In this document: positions 46,376 through 55,798 of the stretch, one piece after another
Numbering within the stretch: position 1 is the first letter of the stretch
Layout of the letters: every line of letters starts with the position of its first letter
Source of the DNA: a bacterium
Lineage (GTDB): Bacteria > Electryoneota > RPQS01
DNA length: 64,000 nucleotides
Assembly (NCBI GenBank): GCA_036504735.1
Contig: DASXUQ010000005.1
Location: 62,001 to 126,000 of the forward strand
Direction of reading: 5' to 3'
Made by a program: the position numbers and the translations under genes
The notes under the pieces: generated by a model
Told to the model about the DNA's origin: nothing
Database searches by the model: none
What the model saw: only the letters and a program-made list of their open reading frames with translations

Positions 46376-47056
46376 ATGAGCAAAGTAACTTCTGCGAAAA
46401 CAAAAGGTCGCCTGACCAAGAAGGAACTGAAGCAGGACAAGTTAGTCGAGTTTACGTACAAGGCAGAGGCGTTCTACGCCACCCACCAAAGGCTCGTCCT
46501 CGGTGTCGTCGGCGGAGTCGTCGTCGTCATTCTCGGCGTCATCCTGCTGCGCCATACCATCCAAAATGCTCGCCTCGAAGAGAGCTACGATCTGACCATC
46601 GCCAAGATGCAGTTCGGCTCGGGCAAGTACGAGGACGCCCGCACGGCCTTCCAGAAGGTCATCGGCGAAGGCGGTTCGGCTGCCGGCGAAGCCAAGTACT
46701 TCCTTGCCCGCATTGCCTTTGAAAAAGGTAACTTTACTCAGGCTGCTGATGAATTCAAAGGTTATTTGAAGGACTTCTCGGTAGATGACCAGATGGACTG
46801 CGCCGCCATGGCCGGTCTGGCGGCCACCTACGAAGCCCAGGGCAATGACTCCGAAGCTGCCAAAGTGTATGAAGAAACGGCAGAAAAATACTCCAAGAAC
46901 GTTTACGCTTCTCAGGCACTCTATCAGGCTTCCCGCATTTATCTGAAATTGGGACAGAAAGATAAAGCAGTTCACGATCTTCAGCAGATCCGCGACAAAT
47001 ATGCTGAAGCATCGATCACTCCGCAGGCCAAACGCGACCTCGACAACCTCGAGTAA
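46376..47056 (+). CDS. inner-membrane tetratricopeptide protein (YfgM-like)
   Basis: The 226-residue protein has a Lys-rich cytoplasmic N-terminus, one TM helix (LVLGVVGGVVVVILGVILL) and a periplasmic TPR region with four repeats (YLARIAFEKGNFTQAADEFKGYL, GLAATYEAQGNDSEAAKVYEE, QASRIYLKLGQKDKAVHDL). It resembles YfgM, which works with PpiD-type chaperones at the translocon; a PpiD-like gene is at 21707. I chose ATG 46376 over TTG 46364. The functional link is inference. Confidence 0.85.
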   Translation: MSKVTSAKTKGRLTKKELKQDKLVEFTYKAEAFYATHQRLVLGVVGGVVVVILGVILLRHTIQNARLEESYDLTIAKMQFGSGKYEDARTAFQKVIGEGGSAAGEAKYFLARIAFEKGNFTQAADEFKGYLKDFSVDDQMDCAAMAGLAATYEAQGNDSEAAKVYEETAEKYSKNVYASQALYQASRIYLKLGQKDKAVHDLQQIRDKYAEASITPQAKRDLDNLE

Positions 47057-47066
47057 CTGCTGCTTG

Positions 47067-47096
47067 TTTGCTTTTCGTCCATTTTTTCCGTATATT
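47067..47096 (+). promoter_or_regulatory. possible promoter ahead of the rimP-nusA-infB operon
   Basis: TTTGCT (47067-47072), an 18-base spacer and TATATT (47091-47096). Transcription from here would start just before the hairpin at 47112-47136. The -35 is weak. Confidence 0.4.
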
Positions 47097-47111
47097 TAGG
47101 TGTTTTCAAAG

Positions 47112-47136
47112 AGTGGGCCACGCCCACTTTTTATTT
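47112..47136 (+). terminator. rho-independent terminator or attenuator before rimP
   Basis: AGTGGGC (47112-47118), loop CAC, GCCCACT (47122-47128), then TTTTATTT. It ends the TPR gene; if the promoter at 47067-47096 is real, it sits in the leader of the rimP operon and could act as an attenuator. Confidence 0.8.
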
Positions 47137-47163
47137 ACCCTATGTCGAAACTTTAGTTTACCC

Positions 47164-47643
47164 TTGCCGCATTCCTCTAACCGGCTCGAGTCCGAAATCC
47201 GTCAATTGTTCGAAGATGAGGGCATCATTCTCCTCGAGTTCAACACTTCAGGACATGCTGGCCGCCTCATGCTGCGTGCCGTCGCCGACCGCCGCAGCGG
47301 TGCCGTTTCCATTGACGATTGTGTCCGTCTCACCCGGGAAATTCAACATCTGATCACCGAAAAGCGTCTGCTGGCCGAAGAATACCGGCTGGAAGTCAGC
47401 TCGCCGGGCCTCGACTATCCCCTTCGTGAAGAATGGCAGTTTGTCAAGAACGTGGGACGATTGCTCAAAGTGCAGGTCCCGGGGGAGAAGGGACCCAAGG
47501 AAATTAGCGGCCGACTGATGTCCGCCAACCTCGACGGCATTGCCCTGACGGCTGAGAAGACGGAATGGAAGTTGAGTTATAGCGATGTGCTGTCGGCACA
47601 TGTTCTCCCAGAGTTCAAACCACCACGTATGGAGTCGAAGTGA
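47164..47643 (+). CDS. rimP: ribosome maturation factor RimP
   Basis: RimP is needed for 30S subunit maturation. The 159-residue protein has FEDEGIILLEFNTSGHAGRLMLRAVAD, the VSIDDCVRLTREIQHL helix, YRLEVSSPGLDYPL and a C-terminal SH3-like domain. The start must lie after the upstream terminator; the only in-frame start codon there is TTG 47164, which lacks a clear ribosome binding site. The stop overlaps the nusA start (TGATG). Confidence 0.9.
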   Translation: MPHSSNRLESEIRQLFEDEGIILLEFNTSGHAGRLMLRAVADRRSGAVSIDDCVRLTREIQHLITEKRLLAEEYRLEVSSPGLDYPLREEWQFVKNVGRLLKVQVPGEKGPKEISGRLMSANLDGIALTAEKTEWKLSYSDVLSAHVLPEFKPPRMESK

Positions 47644-49004
47644 TGAACGCTCCCATCGTTGAAGCGGTCAGCCAGATCCTCCGCGAAAAAAACATTGATA
47701 AAGACGTGTTTCAGGAGATCATCGAAGGCGTATTCCTTTCCATGATCAAGAAGAAATACGGCAGCGCCGATAATTTCAATGTGATTTTCAACCTGGAAAA
47801 GGGCGACATCGAAATCTTCTGCGAGAAGACCATCGTGGATGATGACGATCTCACCGATCCGGTCACGCAGATTCCCCTCTCCCGTGCCCTGACTCTGGAT
47901 CCGGATCTGGATATTGACGATCAATACGCCGAACTGGTCCCGCTGAACGATTTTGGCCGCCGCCTTGTGACGTCCGCACGGCAGAATCTGACGCAGAAGA
48001 TCAAAGAGATCGAGAAAGAGAATATCTATTCCGAATTCTCTGCCCGCGTCGGTGAAGTCGTCTCCGGTGAAATCCACCAGATCAACCGCCGCGAAATCCG
48101 TGTCAATCTCGACCGCCACGATGCTCTGCTGCCCAAAAATGAGCAGATCTACAACGAAAAATACGTACGCGGCAAAGGCATTCGCGCTATCATCAAGGAA
48201 GTCCGCCGCACCACCAAGGAGCCGGAGATTATTCTCTCCCGCGCCGATGGCATGTTCGTGCGCCGCCTGTTTGAACTTGAAGTGCCTGAAATCTTCGACA
48301 ACATCATCGAAATCAAAGGCATCGTCCGCGAAGCCGGCGACCGCACCAAGATCGCCGTCATGAGCCACGATAAGCGCATTGACCCCGTCGGCGCCTGCGT
48401 GGGCATGAAGGGTGTGCGTATTCAGGCTGTGGTCCGGGAACTGAACAACGAGAAAATCGATATAGTACATTGGAGCCCCGATGCGGAGATCTTCATCAAG
48501 CGCGCAATGGCGCCGGTGACTCCGCTGCTGGTAATGGTCGATGAAGAGGCCCGCTCGGCCTCGGTGGTAGTGCCGGACGACCAGATTCAGTTCGCCATTG
48601 GCCGCCGCGGGCAGAATATCCGCCTCGCATCCCAGCTCACAGGCTACCAGATTGAGCCCATCAAGGAATCGGAATATCTTGCCCCCGAAGAACTCTCCGT
48701 CGCGGAAGTGGTTGAACTGTCCGATGACGTCAAAGAGAAGCTCAAGGGCGCAGGGTACGAGTCCGCCGAATCCGTCCTCGATGCCGGAGCCGAGAAGCTC
48801 CGCGAAATCGAAGGCATGGATGAGGAGATGGTGCGCCACACTCTGGAAGTATTGAGCACCTATTTTGAAGAAGCGAATGACAAGGATTCCGACCGCAGCG
48901 AGCACTCCGAGGCGGAGAACTTGCAGGAAGTTCATGCCGGTTCCGAGCACGAGCACGAACATGAGTCGGATGGCCGCCCGAATGCGGCGGAATCGGAAGG
49001 ATAA
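47643..49004 (+). CDS. nusA: transcription termination/antitermination factor NusA
   Basis: NusA binds RNA polymerase and modulates pausing, termination and antitermination. The 453-residue protein has the N-terminal domain (FQEIIEGVFLSMIKKKYG), an S1 domain (VSGEIHQINRREIRVNL), two KH domains (GACVGMKGVRIQAVVREL, FAIGRRGQNIRLASQLTGY) and an acidic, His/Glu-rich C-terminal tail (EHEHEHE) after one helix-hairpin-helix repeat. Confidence 0.97.
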   Translation: MNAPIVEAVSQILREKNIDKDVFQEIIEGVFLSMIKKKYGSADNFNVIFNLEKGDIEIFCEKTIVDDDDLTDPVTQIPLSRALTLDPDLDIDDQYAELVPLNDFGRRLVTSARQNLTQKIKEIEKENIYSEFSARVGEVVSGEIHQINRREIRVNLDRHDALLPKNEQIYNEKYVRGKGIRAIIKEVRRTTKEPEIILSRADGMFVRRLFELEVPEIFDNIIEIKGIVREAGDRTKIAVMSHDKRIDPVGACVGMKGVRIQAVVRELNNEKIDIVHWSPDAEIFIKRAMAPVTPLLVMVDEEARSASVVVPDDQIQFAIGRRGQNIRLASQLTGYQIEPIKESEYLAPEELSVAEVVELSDDVKEKLKGAGYESAESVLDAGAEKLREIEGMDEEMVRHTLEVLSTYFEEANDKDSDRSEHSEAENLQEVHAGSEHEHEHESDGRPNAAESEG

Positions 49005-49018
49005 CGAGGCAATACTGC

Positions 49019-52000
49019 GTGACCGCTGAAAAGCAGAAGAAGGTTTATCAGGTCGCAAAAGAATTGAATGTTGCGACACCGGCCATCGTCGAGTTTCTCG
49101 AGGACCGGGGTTTTGACGTGCCCAAAAAGCACATGTCGGCCCTCACCGAAGAAATGTACGTGGAGGTGATCAAGAAGTTTGATCCCGCCCGGTGGCAGCG
49201 TCAACTCGAAGATGAAACCCGCGTCATAGACGATAACCGTCGTGCCGAGGCGGAACGCGCGCGGACCGAGCAATCACTCAAAATTCTCGATGATCTGGCG
49301 ACACAGGCGACGGAAGCCGCCGAAACGCTCATCCGCCAGGTTCAGGAACAGAAGCAGGAGCGGGCGCGCAAGGCTCAGCAGCAGACCGAACAGCAGGATT
49401 CCGAGAAGATCGCCGAGGAGCGCCGAATCGCCGAAGACGCGGAACGCGCCCGTCAGGTCGCCGAGGAAAACGAGCGCCGTGAAGCCGAACGCCGCGAAGC
49501 GGAACGCATCGAAGCCGAGCGCCGGGAATCCGAACGCGCCGAAGCCGAACGTCTCGCTGCTCAAAAGCCCACCGAGGCTCAGGGTCGCCAGCCTGCCGCT
49601 CCCGCAGCAGAACAGCCGCCGCGCGCGCCCTATCAACCTTCCTCCCGTGATCAGGAGCCCAGAAGGCCCCGCACGCCGCAGGATGGGCGCGACAGCCGCC
49701 CGCAGGGACCGGGTGGAGATCGCCCGCGTTATCAGGGACCGCAAGGTCAGGGACAAGGCCGCCCCGGTGACGGTCGTCCGCAAGGACCGGGGGGAGATCG
49801 TCCACGTTATCAGGGACAAGGTCAGGGGCAAGGTCGCCCCGGTGAAGGCCGTCCGCAGGGTCCGGGTGGAGATCGCCCGCGTTATCAGGGGCCGCAAGGA
49901 CAGGGACAAGGCCGTCCGGGTGAAGGCCGTCCGCAGGGTCAGGGCCGTCCCGGTGACGGTGGCAGACCGCAGGGTCCGCCGCGCACCGGTGAAGCCGGCA
50001 GACCGCAAGGTGGTCCGCCGCGTCCGGGTGCCCCCGAACGTCCGGGTGCTCCAAGGCCGCCGCTGAACAAGCCCAAGGAAGGACCGCCGCGCCGCCGTCC
50101 TACCAAAGAAGATATTGAGGCTCTGGAAAAGCAGAAGAAACTGCTGGCCGCCCAGAAGTCCGAAAAATACCGTAAAGTTACGGTTGAGGAACTCGACAGC
50201 CCGGCCCGCCGCAAGCAGCGTCGCAAGCGCGTGGACCAGAAGGAAGTGGCCGCTACAATTAAGCAGACTCTGGCTTCGATGGATGCGTCCAAGAAGCAGC
50301 GCCATCGCCGCCGCGAACGCGGTACGGAGGTCCTCGCGGAAGACGATAACAAGTTGCGCTTGACCGAATTCGTCACCACGTCGGAACTGGCCAATCTCAT
50401 GGGGGTGGAATTCAGCGACGTCATCGCCAAGTTCCTCAGCATGGGCAAGCTCGTGTCCATCAATCAGCGTCTCGATAAGGACCTGATCGAGTTGATCGCC
50501 GACGAGTTCGGATTCGAAGTCGAATTCACCACGGGTAAGGAAGAAGAGGAGATTGAGGAAGAAGAAGCCGAAGCTCCGGAAGACCTCATCCCGCGTCCGC
50601 CCGTTGTGACCGTCATGGGCCACGTCGATCACGGCAAGACCACGCTCCTCGATTACCTGCGCAAGACGTCCGTCACCGCCGGCGAAAGCGGCGGCATTAC
50701 GCAGCACATGGGCGCGTACGAACTCGTCTACCACGACCGCTCCATCACCTTCCTCGACACCCCCGGCCACGAAGCCTTTACCGCCATGCGTGCCCGCGGC
50801 GCGCAGATTACAGACATCGTGATTCTCGTGGTCGCCGCCGACGATCAGGTGCGTCCGCAGACGCTCGAAGCCATCAGCCACGCGCAGTCCGCCGGTGTGC
50901 CGATTGTCGTCGCCATTAACAAGGTCGACAAACCCAGCGCCGATCCAGAACGCGTCCGCCAGCAGCTCGCGGAGCACAATGTGCTCGTCGAGCAGTGGGG
51001 CGGCAAGGTGCAGAGTGCCGAGATCTCCGCCAAGTTCGGCCAGGGTCTCGACAACCTGCTCGATGAAGTGCTGCTCTGCGCCGATTTGCTCGAACTGAAA
51101 TCCAATCCCAACCGCCATGCCCGCGCCACGGTGCTCGAGAATCGTCTCGACAAGGGCCGCGGTATTGTGGCTACCGTCATCGTTACGGCGGGAACGCTGC
51201 GTGTCGGTGACAACTTCGTCGCCGGACAGCAATACGGCAAGGTGCGTCTGCTGCTGAATGAGTGGGGCGAGAGCAGGGATAAGGCTTTCCCCGGTCATCC
51301 CATTCAGGTCATCGGTTTCTCCGGTGCGCCGCAGCCCGGTGATACCTTCGTCGTCTTCGAGAGTGAACGTGAAGTCAAGGAGATCGCCATGCGCCGGCAG
51401 ATCCTGCAGCGCGAGCAGACCTTCCGCCAGATCCACATGCTCAGTCTCGATCAGATATCCCAGCGCATCAAGGAAGGCGGCGTCCGTGAGTTGTCCCTGA
51501 TCATCAAGGGCGACGCCGACGGTTCCGTCGAAGCCATTTCCGATACTCTTCAGCGTTTGGGCACCAGTGAAGTCGCCGTGCGCATCGTGCACCGCGGCGT
51601 CGGCGCCATTTCCGAGAGTGACGTGCTGTTGGCCTCCGCCACCGGCTCGATCATCCTCGGTTTCCACGTGCATCCCAATATCAAGGCGCGTGAACTGGCG
51701 GGCCGCGAGCAGGTCGACATCCGCGTTTACCGCGTGATTTACGAAATGGAAGATGACATCCGCGCCGCGCTCGAGGGCATGTTGGCTCCCGATACGCGTG
51801 AGGACGTCGTCGGCCTCGTCGAGATCCGCGAGCTGTTCGTCATTCCCAAAATCGGCACCATCGCCGGCAGTTTCGTGGTCTCCGGAAAAATCCTTCGCAG
51901 CAGTCAGGTTCGCCTGCTGCGCGATGGACGCGAAATCTGGCGCGGCAAGCTCTCCTCGCTGCGCCGCTTCAAGGATGACGTGCGCGAAGTCAAGCAAGGT

Positions 52001-52111
52001 TTCGATTGCGGTATCGGCCTCGACGGCAATCCCGAAATCAAGCCCAACGATACGCTCGAAGTCTTTGAGGTCGTCGAAGTCAAGCGGAAGCTCGAACAGA
52101 CGTCGGCATGA
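49019..52111 (+). CDS. infB: translation initiation factor IF-2
   Basis: The 1030-residue GTPase positions initiator tRNA on the 30S subunit. An N-terminal IF2N domain ([24 protein letters not shown]) is followed by a long charged helix and a Gly/Pro/Gln/Arg repeat linker (about residues 227-350), then a second IF2N domain ([17 protein letters not shown]). The G domain has [25 protein letters not shown] and [10 protein letters not shown]; domains II-IV follow. The GTG start lies ten bases after GAGG. The linker is unusually repetitive (see repeat at 49697). Confidence 0.98.
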   Translation: MTAEKQKKVYQVAKELNVATPAIVEFLEDRGFDVPKKHMSALTEEMYVEVIKKFDPARWQRQLEDETRVIDDNRRAEAERARTEQSLKILDDLATQATEAAETLIRQVQEQKQERARKAQQQTEQQDSEKIAEERRIAEDAERARQVAEENERREAERREAERIEAERRESERAEAERLAAQKPTEAQGRQPAAPAAEQPPRAPYQPSSRDQEPRRPRTPQDGRDSRPQGPGGDRPRYQGPQGQGQGRPGDGRPQGPGGDRPRYQGQGQGQGRPGEGRPQGPGGDRPRYQGPQGQGQGRPGEGRPQGQGRPGDGGRPQGPPRTGEAGRPQGGPPRPGAPERPGAPRPPLNKPKEGPPRRRPTKEDIEALEKQKKLLAAQKSEKYRKVTVEELDSPARRKQRRKRVDQKEVAATIKQTLASMDASKKQRHRRRERGTEVLAEDDNKLRLTEFVTTSELANLMGVEFSDVIAKFLSMGKLVSINQRLDKDLIELIADEFGFEVEFTTGKEEEEIEEEEAEAPEDLIPRPPVVTVMGHVDHGKTTLLDYLRKTSVTAGESGGITQHMGAYELVYHDRSITFLDTPGHEAFTAMRARGAQITDIVILVVAADDQVRPQTLEAISHAQSAGVPIVVAINKVDKPSADPERVRQQLAEHNVLVEQWGGKVQSAEISAKFGQGLDNLLDEVLLCADLLELKSNPNRHARATVLENRLDKGRGIVATVIVTAGTLRVGDNFVAGQQYGKVRLLLNEWGESRDKAFPGHPIQVIGFSGAPQPGDTFVVFESEREVKEIAMRRQILQREQTFRQIHMLSLDQISQRIKEGGVRELSLIIKGDADGSVEAISDTLQRLGTSEVAVRIVHRGVGAISESDVLLASATGSIILGFHVHPNIKARELAGREQVDIRVYRVIYEMEDDIRAALEGMLAPDTREDVVGLVEIRELFVIPKIGTIAGSFVVSGKILRSSQVRLLRDGREIWRGKLSSLRRFKDDVREVKQGFDCGIGLDGNPEIKPNDTLEVFEVVEVKRKLEQTSA
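49697..50068 (+). repeat. degenerate tandem repeats inside infB
   Basis: Repeat units of roughly 60-100 bases encode variations of [14 protein letters not shown] followed by QGQGQGRPG (D/E)G. Three close copies are followed by shorter GRPQGP remnants. The DNA copies differ mainly at third positions, so the array is not fresh. The segment is the flexible linker between the two IF2N-type domains. Confidence 0.85.
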
Positions 52112-52398
52112 AGCACTGCCTCGGCCTGCTGACGGCCGAACTGCACTTTGAAACCAGCCACTCGTTGAAGGACCGCCGCAGCCTGATGACGTCCATTAAG
52201 GAACGCCTGCGCCACCGGTTCAATGTCTCCGTCGCCGAAGCGGACTTTGGCGACAAGTGGCAGCGCGGCGGACTGATCGTGTCCTGTGCCGGCTCCGCCG
52301 CGGCGCAAGTGGAAGAGTCGTTGCGCGCGGTTCTGTCCTTTGTCGAAAATGATCCGCGCCTGCTGGTCATTGATTCTCAAATCCGTTTCTACGAGTAA
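52108..52398 (+). CDS. DUF503 family protein (YlxP-like)
   Basis: The 96-residue protein has LGLLTAELHFETSHSLKDRRSLMTSIKERLRHRFNVSVAEAD and a ferredoxin-like beta-alpha pattern. The family, present between infB and rbfA in many bacteria (YlxP in B. subtilis), has no confirmed role. ATG 52108 overlaps the infB stop (ATGA). Confidence 0.92.
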   Translation: MKHCLGLLTAELHFETSHSLKDRRSLMTSIKERLRHRFNVSVAEADFGDKWQRGGLIVSCAGSAAAQVEESLRAVLSFVENDPRLLVIDSQIRFYE

Positions 52399-52406
52399 GC
52401 AAGCCG

Positions 52407-52808
52407 ATGCGCAGACCCGATGCCCCCAATGGCAAAAAACGCCCGCTCCGGATCGCCGCCGAAATTCTGCGCGACTTGCCGGAGATTCTGCGCGCCCAAG
52501 TGGATCTGCCCGACGGCGTGATGGTCAGCATCACCGATGTCGAAGTGAACGACGACCTCACCACGGCGAAGATCTTCTTCAGCGTCTTCGGGGGCGACGA
52601 AACCCGCACCGGACCCTACGTCCAGAAGCTGCTCAACGCGCGCAAGGGTGCCGTGCGCCACGAAATCGCCCAGCGCCTCGTCATGCGCCAGCACCCCGAA
52701 GTGCGGTTCATCTATGATGAAACGCCCGCCCGCGCCGCGCACATCGAGGAACTGCTTAAGAAGGCTCGCGAAATCCAAAGTCCTGAAGACGGCGGAGAGA
52801 ACGCGTGA
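52407..52808 (+). CDS. rbfA: ribosome-binding factor A
   Basis: RbfA helps mature the 16S rRNA end of the 30S subunit. The 133-residue KH-type protein has RIAAEILRDLPEILRAQV, VEVNDDLTTAKIFFSVFG and RHEIAQRLVMRQHPEVRFIYDET. Its stop overlaps the next GTG start. Confidence 0.94.
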   Translation: MRRPDAPNGKKRPLRIAAEILRDLPEILRAQVDLPDGVMVSITDVEVNDDLTTAKIFFSVFGGDETRTGPYVQKLLNARKGAVRHEIAQRLVMRQHPEVRFIYDETPARAAHIEELLKKAREIQSPEDGGENA

Positions 52809-53797
52809 TCTTTGCTCCGGCGGACCTCGACGCGTTTAAGCAGGCGGTGCGCGGAGCCCGTGTGCTGATCTCCACGCATATTCATCCCGATCCCGATGCC
52901 ATCGGTTCCGCCCTTGCCGTGCGTGAAATGCTGCTGCAACTCGGCGCGGACCCGCAGGTGCTCCTTGGCGATGACGTACCCGCGCGGCTCACGTTGCTCC
53001 CCGGCGCGGAGCACATCATTTCCTTTCCCAAAACAGCGGTCAGCGAGAGCTTTCACGTGGCCGTTGTGGTGGATGCCGGCGGTCTGTCCCGTATCGGAGA
53101 TGTGCAGCATCTGATCGCCTCCGGCGCGCTGATCGTGAATATCGACCATCACTTTTCCAACGATGACTTCGGCGCCGTCAATTTCGTCAGTCAGCACTGC
53201 GCGGCTACAGCCGAGATGCTGTATGACCTGCTTCGCGCGCTGGACCTGGATCTGACGCAGAGCATCGCCAATAATCTGTTTGCCGGTCTGCTCACCGACA
53301 CGGGCCGCTTCCGCTATTCCAACACCACGGCAAGCGTGTACCGTATGGCGGCGGACCTGACCGATGCCGGCGCGGAAATCTTCCGCATCACCGATGCCAT
53401 GTATTACGACATCGCTCCTGCGGACGTGCGCTCCATGGGCGCGATCTACTCTACCCTCGAACTGTTCGCCGACGGCGCCATCAGCACGCTGTTTACGCGC
53501 CTCGAACATCTCGTGGAAGACCCCGATACGGTGGTGGACACCGCTCTTTCCATTCGCGGCGTAAAGGTTGCCGTCCTGATGAGTGAAACGTGGGAAGGCA
53601 AGATCCGCGTCTCGCTGCGCTCCAAAAGCCACGTCAATGTTGCCGTCATTGCCGAGAGTCTCGGCGGCGGCGGGCATGAAAAGGCGGCGGGCTTCCGGAT
53701 GCGCGGCACCCTCGAATCGGTGCGCGAGCGCCTGATTCCCATTTTGCTGTCTGCGCTGGAAATGACTCCGGACACCGTGTCCATCGAACAGGTGTGA
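52805..53797 (+). CDS. nrnA: DHH-family bifunctional oligoribonuclease/pAp phosphatase
   Basis: NrnA degrades short RNA oligonucleotides and dephosphorylates pAp. The 330-residue protein has THIHPDPDAIGSALAV (DxD metal site), VVVDAGGLSRIGDV, NIDHHFSND (DHH motif), LLTDTGRFRYSNTT and the DHHA1 domain with SLGGGGHEKAAGFRMRG. It lies between rbfA and truB, a standard position. The GTG start overlaps rbfA. Confidence 0.93.
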   Translation: MIFAPADLDAFKQAVRGARVLISTHIHPDPDAIGSALAVREMLLQLGADPQVLLGDDVPARLTLLPGAEHIISFPKTAVSESFHVAVVVDAGGLSRIGDVQHLIASGALIVNIDHHFSNDDFGAVNFVSQHCAATAEMLYDLLRALDLDLTQSIANNLFAGLLTDTGRFRYSNTTASVYRMAADLTDAGAEIFRITDAMYYDIAPADVRSMGAIYSTLELFADGAISTLFTRLEHLVEDPDTVVDTALSIRGVKVAVLMSETWEGKIRVSLRSKSHVNVAVIAESLGGGGHEKAAGFRMRGTLESVRERLIPILLSALEMTPDTVSIEQV

Positions 53798-54465
53798 AAG
53801 CACCCGGCCTCATCCTGTCGGTGAACAAGCCGCTGGGATGGACGTCTTTCGACGTCGTCAACAAACTGCGCGGCGCGCTGCGCTACAAAAGTGTCGGACA
53901 CGCGGGGACCCTCGATCCGGCTGCGGATGGTGTGCTGATTGTGCTCTGCGGCGAAGCCACGGCCCGCTCCGGCGAGTTTATGGATCTGCCCAAGCGGTAC
54001 CGCGCTCGCATCCGTCTCGGCATCACGACTCCCAGCGACGATCTCGAAGGCGTGGATAGTCCCGCAGTGCCCCTTGATGACTGGAATGAAGCGCGCATTG
54101 CCGCCGCGCTCGCGGAGTTCGTCGGCAATATCGAGCAGGTTCCCCCCGCCGTTTCCGCGGTGAAAGTCGCCGGTCGCCGCAGTTATAAACTGGCGCGTGC
54201 CGGACAGGCGGTGGATCTGGCTCCCCGTCCGGTGCAGGTCTATGAAGCGCGCGTGCTCGGCGCCTGTAACCCCGACGTCGATGTGGTGATTTCCTGCTCT
54301 CGCGGGACATACATTCGTTCCATTGCGCGGGACCTTGGAGCCCGGCTTGAAGTGGGCGGCACGCTGGCAGGATTGACACGGTTGGCCATCGGTCCCTACC
54401 GGATCGAGCAGGCTCTCCCGCTGTCGGAGATTTTGAAACGTTCGTTTGAGTTCGCATCCGGATAA
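53794..54465 (+). CDS. truB: tRNA pseudouridine(55) synthase
   Basis: TruB makes pseudouridine-55 in the T loop of tRNA. The 223-residue protein has VNKPLGWTSFDVVNKLR, GHAGTLDPAADGVLIV with the catalytic Asp, KRYRARIRLGITTPSDD, PPAVSAVKVAGRRSYKLAR and CSRGTYIRSIARDLG. It is short because the C-terminal PUA-like domain is reduced. The GTG start overlaps the nrnA stop. Confidence 0.96.
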   Translation: MKAPGLILSVNKPLGWTSFDVVNKLRGALRYKSVGHAGTLDPAADGVLIVLCGEATARSGEFMDLPKRYRARIRLGITTPSDDLEGVDSPAVPLDDWNEARIAAALAEFVGNIEQVPPAVSAVKVAGRRSYKLARAGQAVDLAPRPVQVYEARVLGACNPDVDVVISCSRGTYIRSIARDLGARLEVGGTLAGLTRLAIGPYRIEQALPLSEILKRSFEFASG

Positions 54466-54468
54466 GAG

Positions 54469-55425
54469 ATGGAAATATTTCGCGGTCCCTGGTCAAACTT
54501 TGTTGATGTTCGCGATTCGGCGGTGACGGTAGGCTTTTTCGACGGCGTGCATGTCGGGCACAGGGCGATTCTCGATGCGCTGATCACGGACGCCAAGGCC
54601 CAGAGTCTGCGGAGTGTCGTGCTCACGTTCGACACCCATCCTCGCCATGTGCTGCGCGAAACCAATGCGCCCATTGGCCTGCTGACGACTCCCGAAGAGA
54701 AGATCGCCCTGCTTTCCCGGACCGGCGTGGATCAGGCGTTGGTTGTCCATTTCGATCCCACCCTTGCGCAGATGAGCGCGGCGGATTTCGTGCAGATCGT
54801 CCTCAAGGGACGCATCGGCATGAAGAAAATCGTCATCGGCTACAATCACGGCTTCGGCAAGGGCCGCATGGGCGACCGCGAAACGCTCATCGCCATGTCC
54901 CGCCAGCTCGGGTTCTCGGTGGACGTTGTCAACCCCACTCGCGTCAATGACACCATCGTCTCGTCCACCTACCTTCGGGAATTGATCGCCGACGGCCAGG
55001 TGGCTGTGGCGGCGGAGGGGCTTGGCCGCTACTATTCCATCCGCGGCATGGTGATTCACGGCTACGGACGCGGCAAGCGACTCAACTGGCCCACCGCCAA
55101 TCTCGGCCTCGTGTCTCCCGGAAAACTGAGCCCCCGCGACGGCATTTATGCCGGGCTGGCCCGCTTGCGCGACGAGACCTTCCCCGCCGCGATTTCCATC
55201 GGCTACAATCCGACCTTCACCGAAGGCAAGCATTCCCTCGAAGCTCACCTCATCGACTTCGACCGGAATATTTACGACGAAGAATTGGAACTGGAATTCG
55301 TGGAGCGCATCCGCAGCGAGAAAAAATTCTCCTCGGAGACGGAACTCTCGAAGCAGATCGCCGCGGACGTTCAAGCCTGCGCCGATCTCCTGACGTCGCG
55401 CGGACTCGTCCGCCGCGTCTCCTGA
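54469..55425 (+). CDS. ribF: bifunctional riboflavin kinase/FAD synthetase
   Basis: RibF makes FMN and then FAD. The 318-residue protein has the adenylyltransferase domain with GFFDGVHVGHRAILDAL, TFDTHPRHVL, GYNHGFGKGRMGDRETL and SSTYLRELIADG. The riboflavin-kinase domain has GKRLNWPTANLGL, DGIYAGLARL and LEAHLIDFDRNIYDEELELEF. It follows truB by three bases. Confidence 0.96.
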   Translation: MEIFRGPWSNFVDVRDSAVTVGFFDGVHVGHRAILDALITDAKAQSLRSVVLTFDTHPRHVLRETNAPIGLLTTPEEKIALLSRTGVDQALVVHFDPTLAQMSAADFVQIVLKGRIGMKKIVIGYNHGFGKGRMGDRETLIAMSRQLGFSVDVVNPTRVNDTIVSSTYLRELIADGQVAVAAEGLGRYYSIRGMVIHGYGRGKRLNWPTANLGLVSPGKLSPRDGIYAGLARLRDETFPAAISIGYNPTFTEGKHSLEAHLIDFDRNIYDEELELEFVERIRSEKKFSSETELSKQIAADVQACADLLTSRGLVRRVS

Positions 55426-55491
55426 GATTTCCGCCGGTCAATTCGACAGAACAAATCACAACTACAAGCATACAACGTACAAGAGGAAACA

Positions 55492-55761
55492 ATGTCCGTC
55501 ACGGCCACCGAGCGCACGTCGGTTATCGAGAAGTTTGCGCAGCAGAAAGGTGACACGGGAAGCCCCGAGGTTCAGGTTGCCTTACTGACGCAGAGAATCA
55601 ACGATCTGACTGAGCATCTCAAAGTCCACAAGAAGGACAAGCACTCCCGCCGAGGCTTGATGCTGATGGTGGGGCAGCGCAGACGCCTGCTCACTTACCT
55701 CACAAGAAAAGACATTACACGTTACAGAAAGCTCGTCGAGGCCCTCGAACTGCGCCGCTGA
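55492..55761 (+). CDS. rpsO: 30S ribosomal protein S15
   Basis: The 89-residue protein has the conserved [51 protein letters not shown] and ends [14 protein letters not shown]15 binds the 16S central domain early in assembly. An AGAGGAAAC ribosome binding site precedes the ATG. The 66-base gap after ribF could hold a promoter or the S15 autoregulatory site; I cannot see a clear structure. pnp follows, the usual pairing. Confidence 0.98.
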   Translation: MSVTATERTSVIEKFAQQKGDTGSPEVQVALLTQRINDLTEHLKVHKKDKHSRRGLMLMVGQRRRLLTYLTRKDITRYRKLVEALELRR

Positions 55762-55798
55762 CGAAAAAGAAGCAGAAGAAGAAGTGGAGAAGAAGAGA

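Noticed and set aside
49274-51997. 907-codon antisense open frame over infB
   Set aside because: Shadow of the repeat-rich, high-GC infB; the repetitive translated sequence has no start-site signals or family resemblance.
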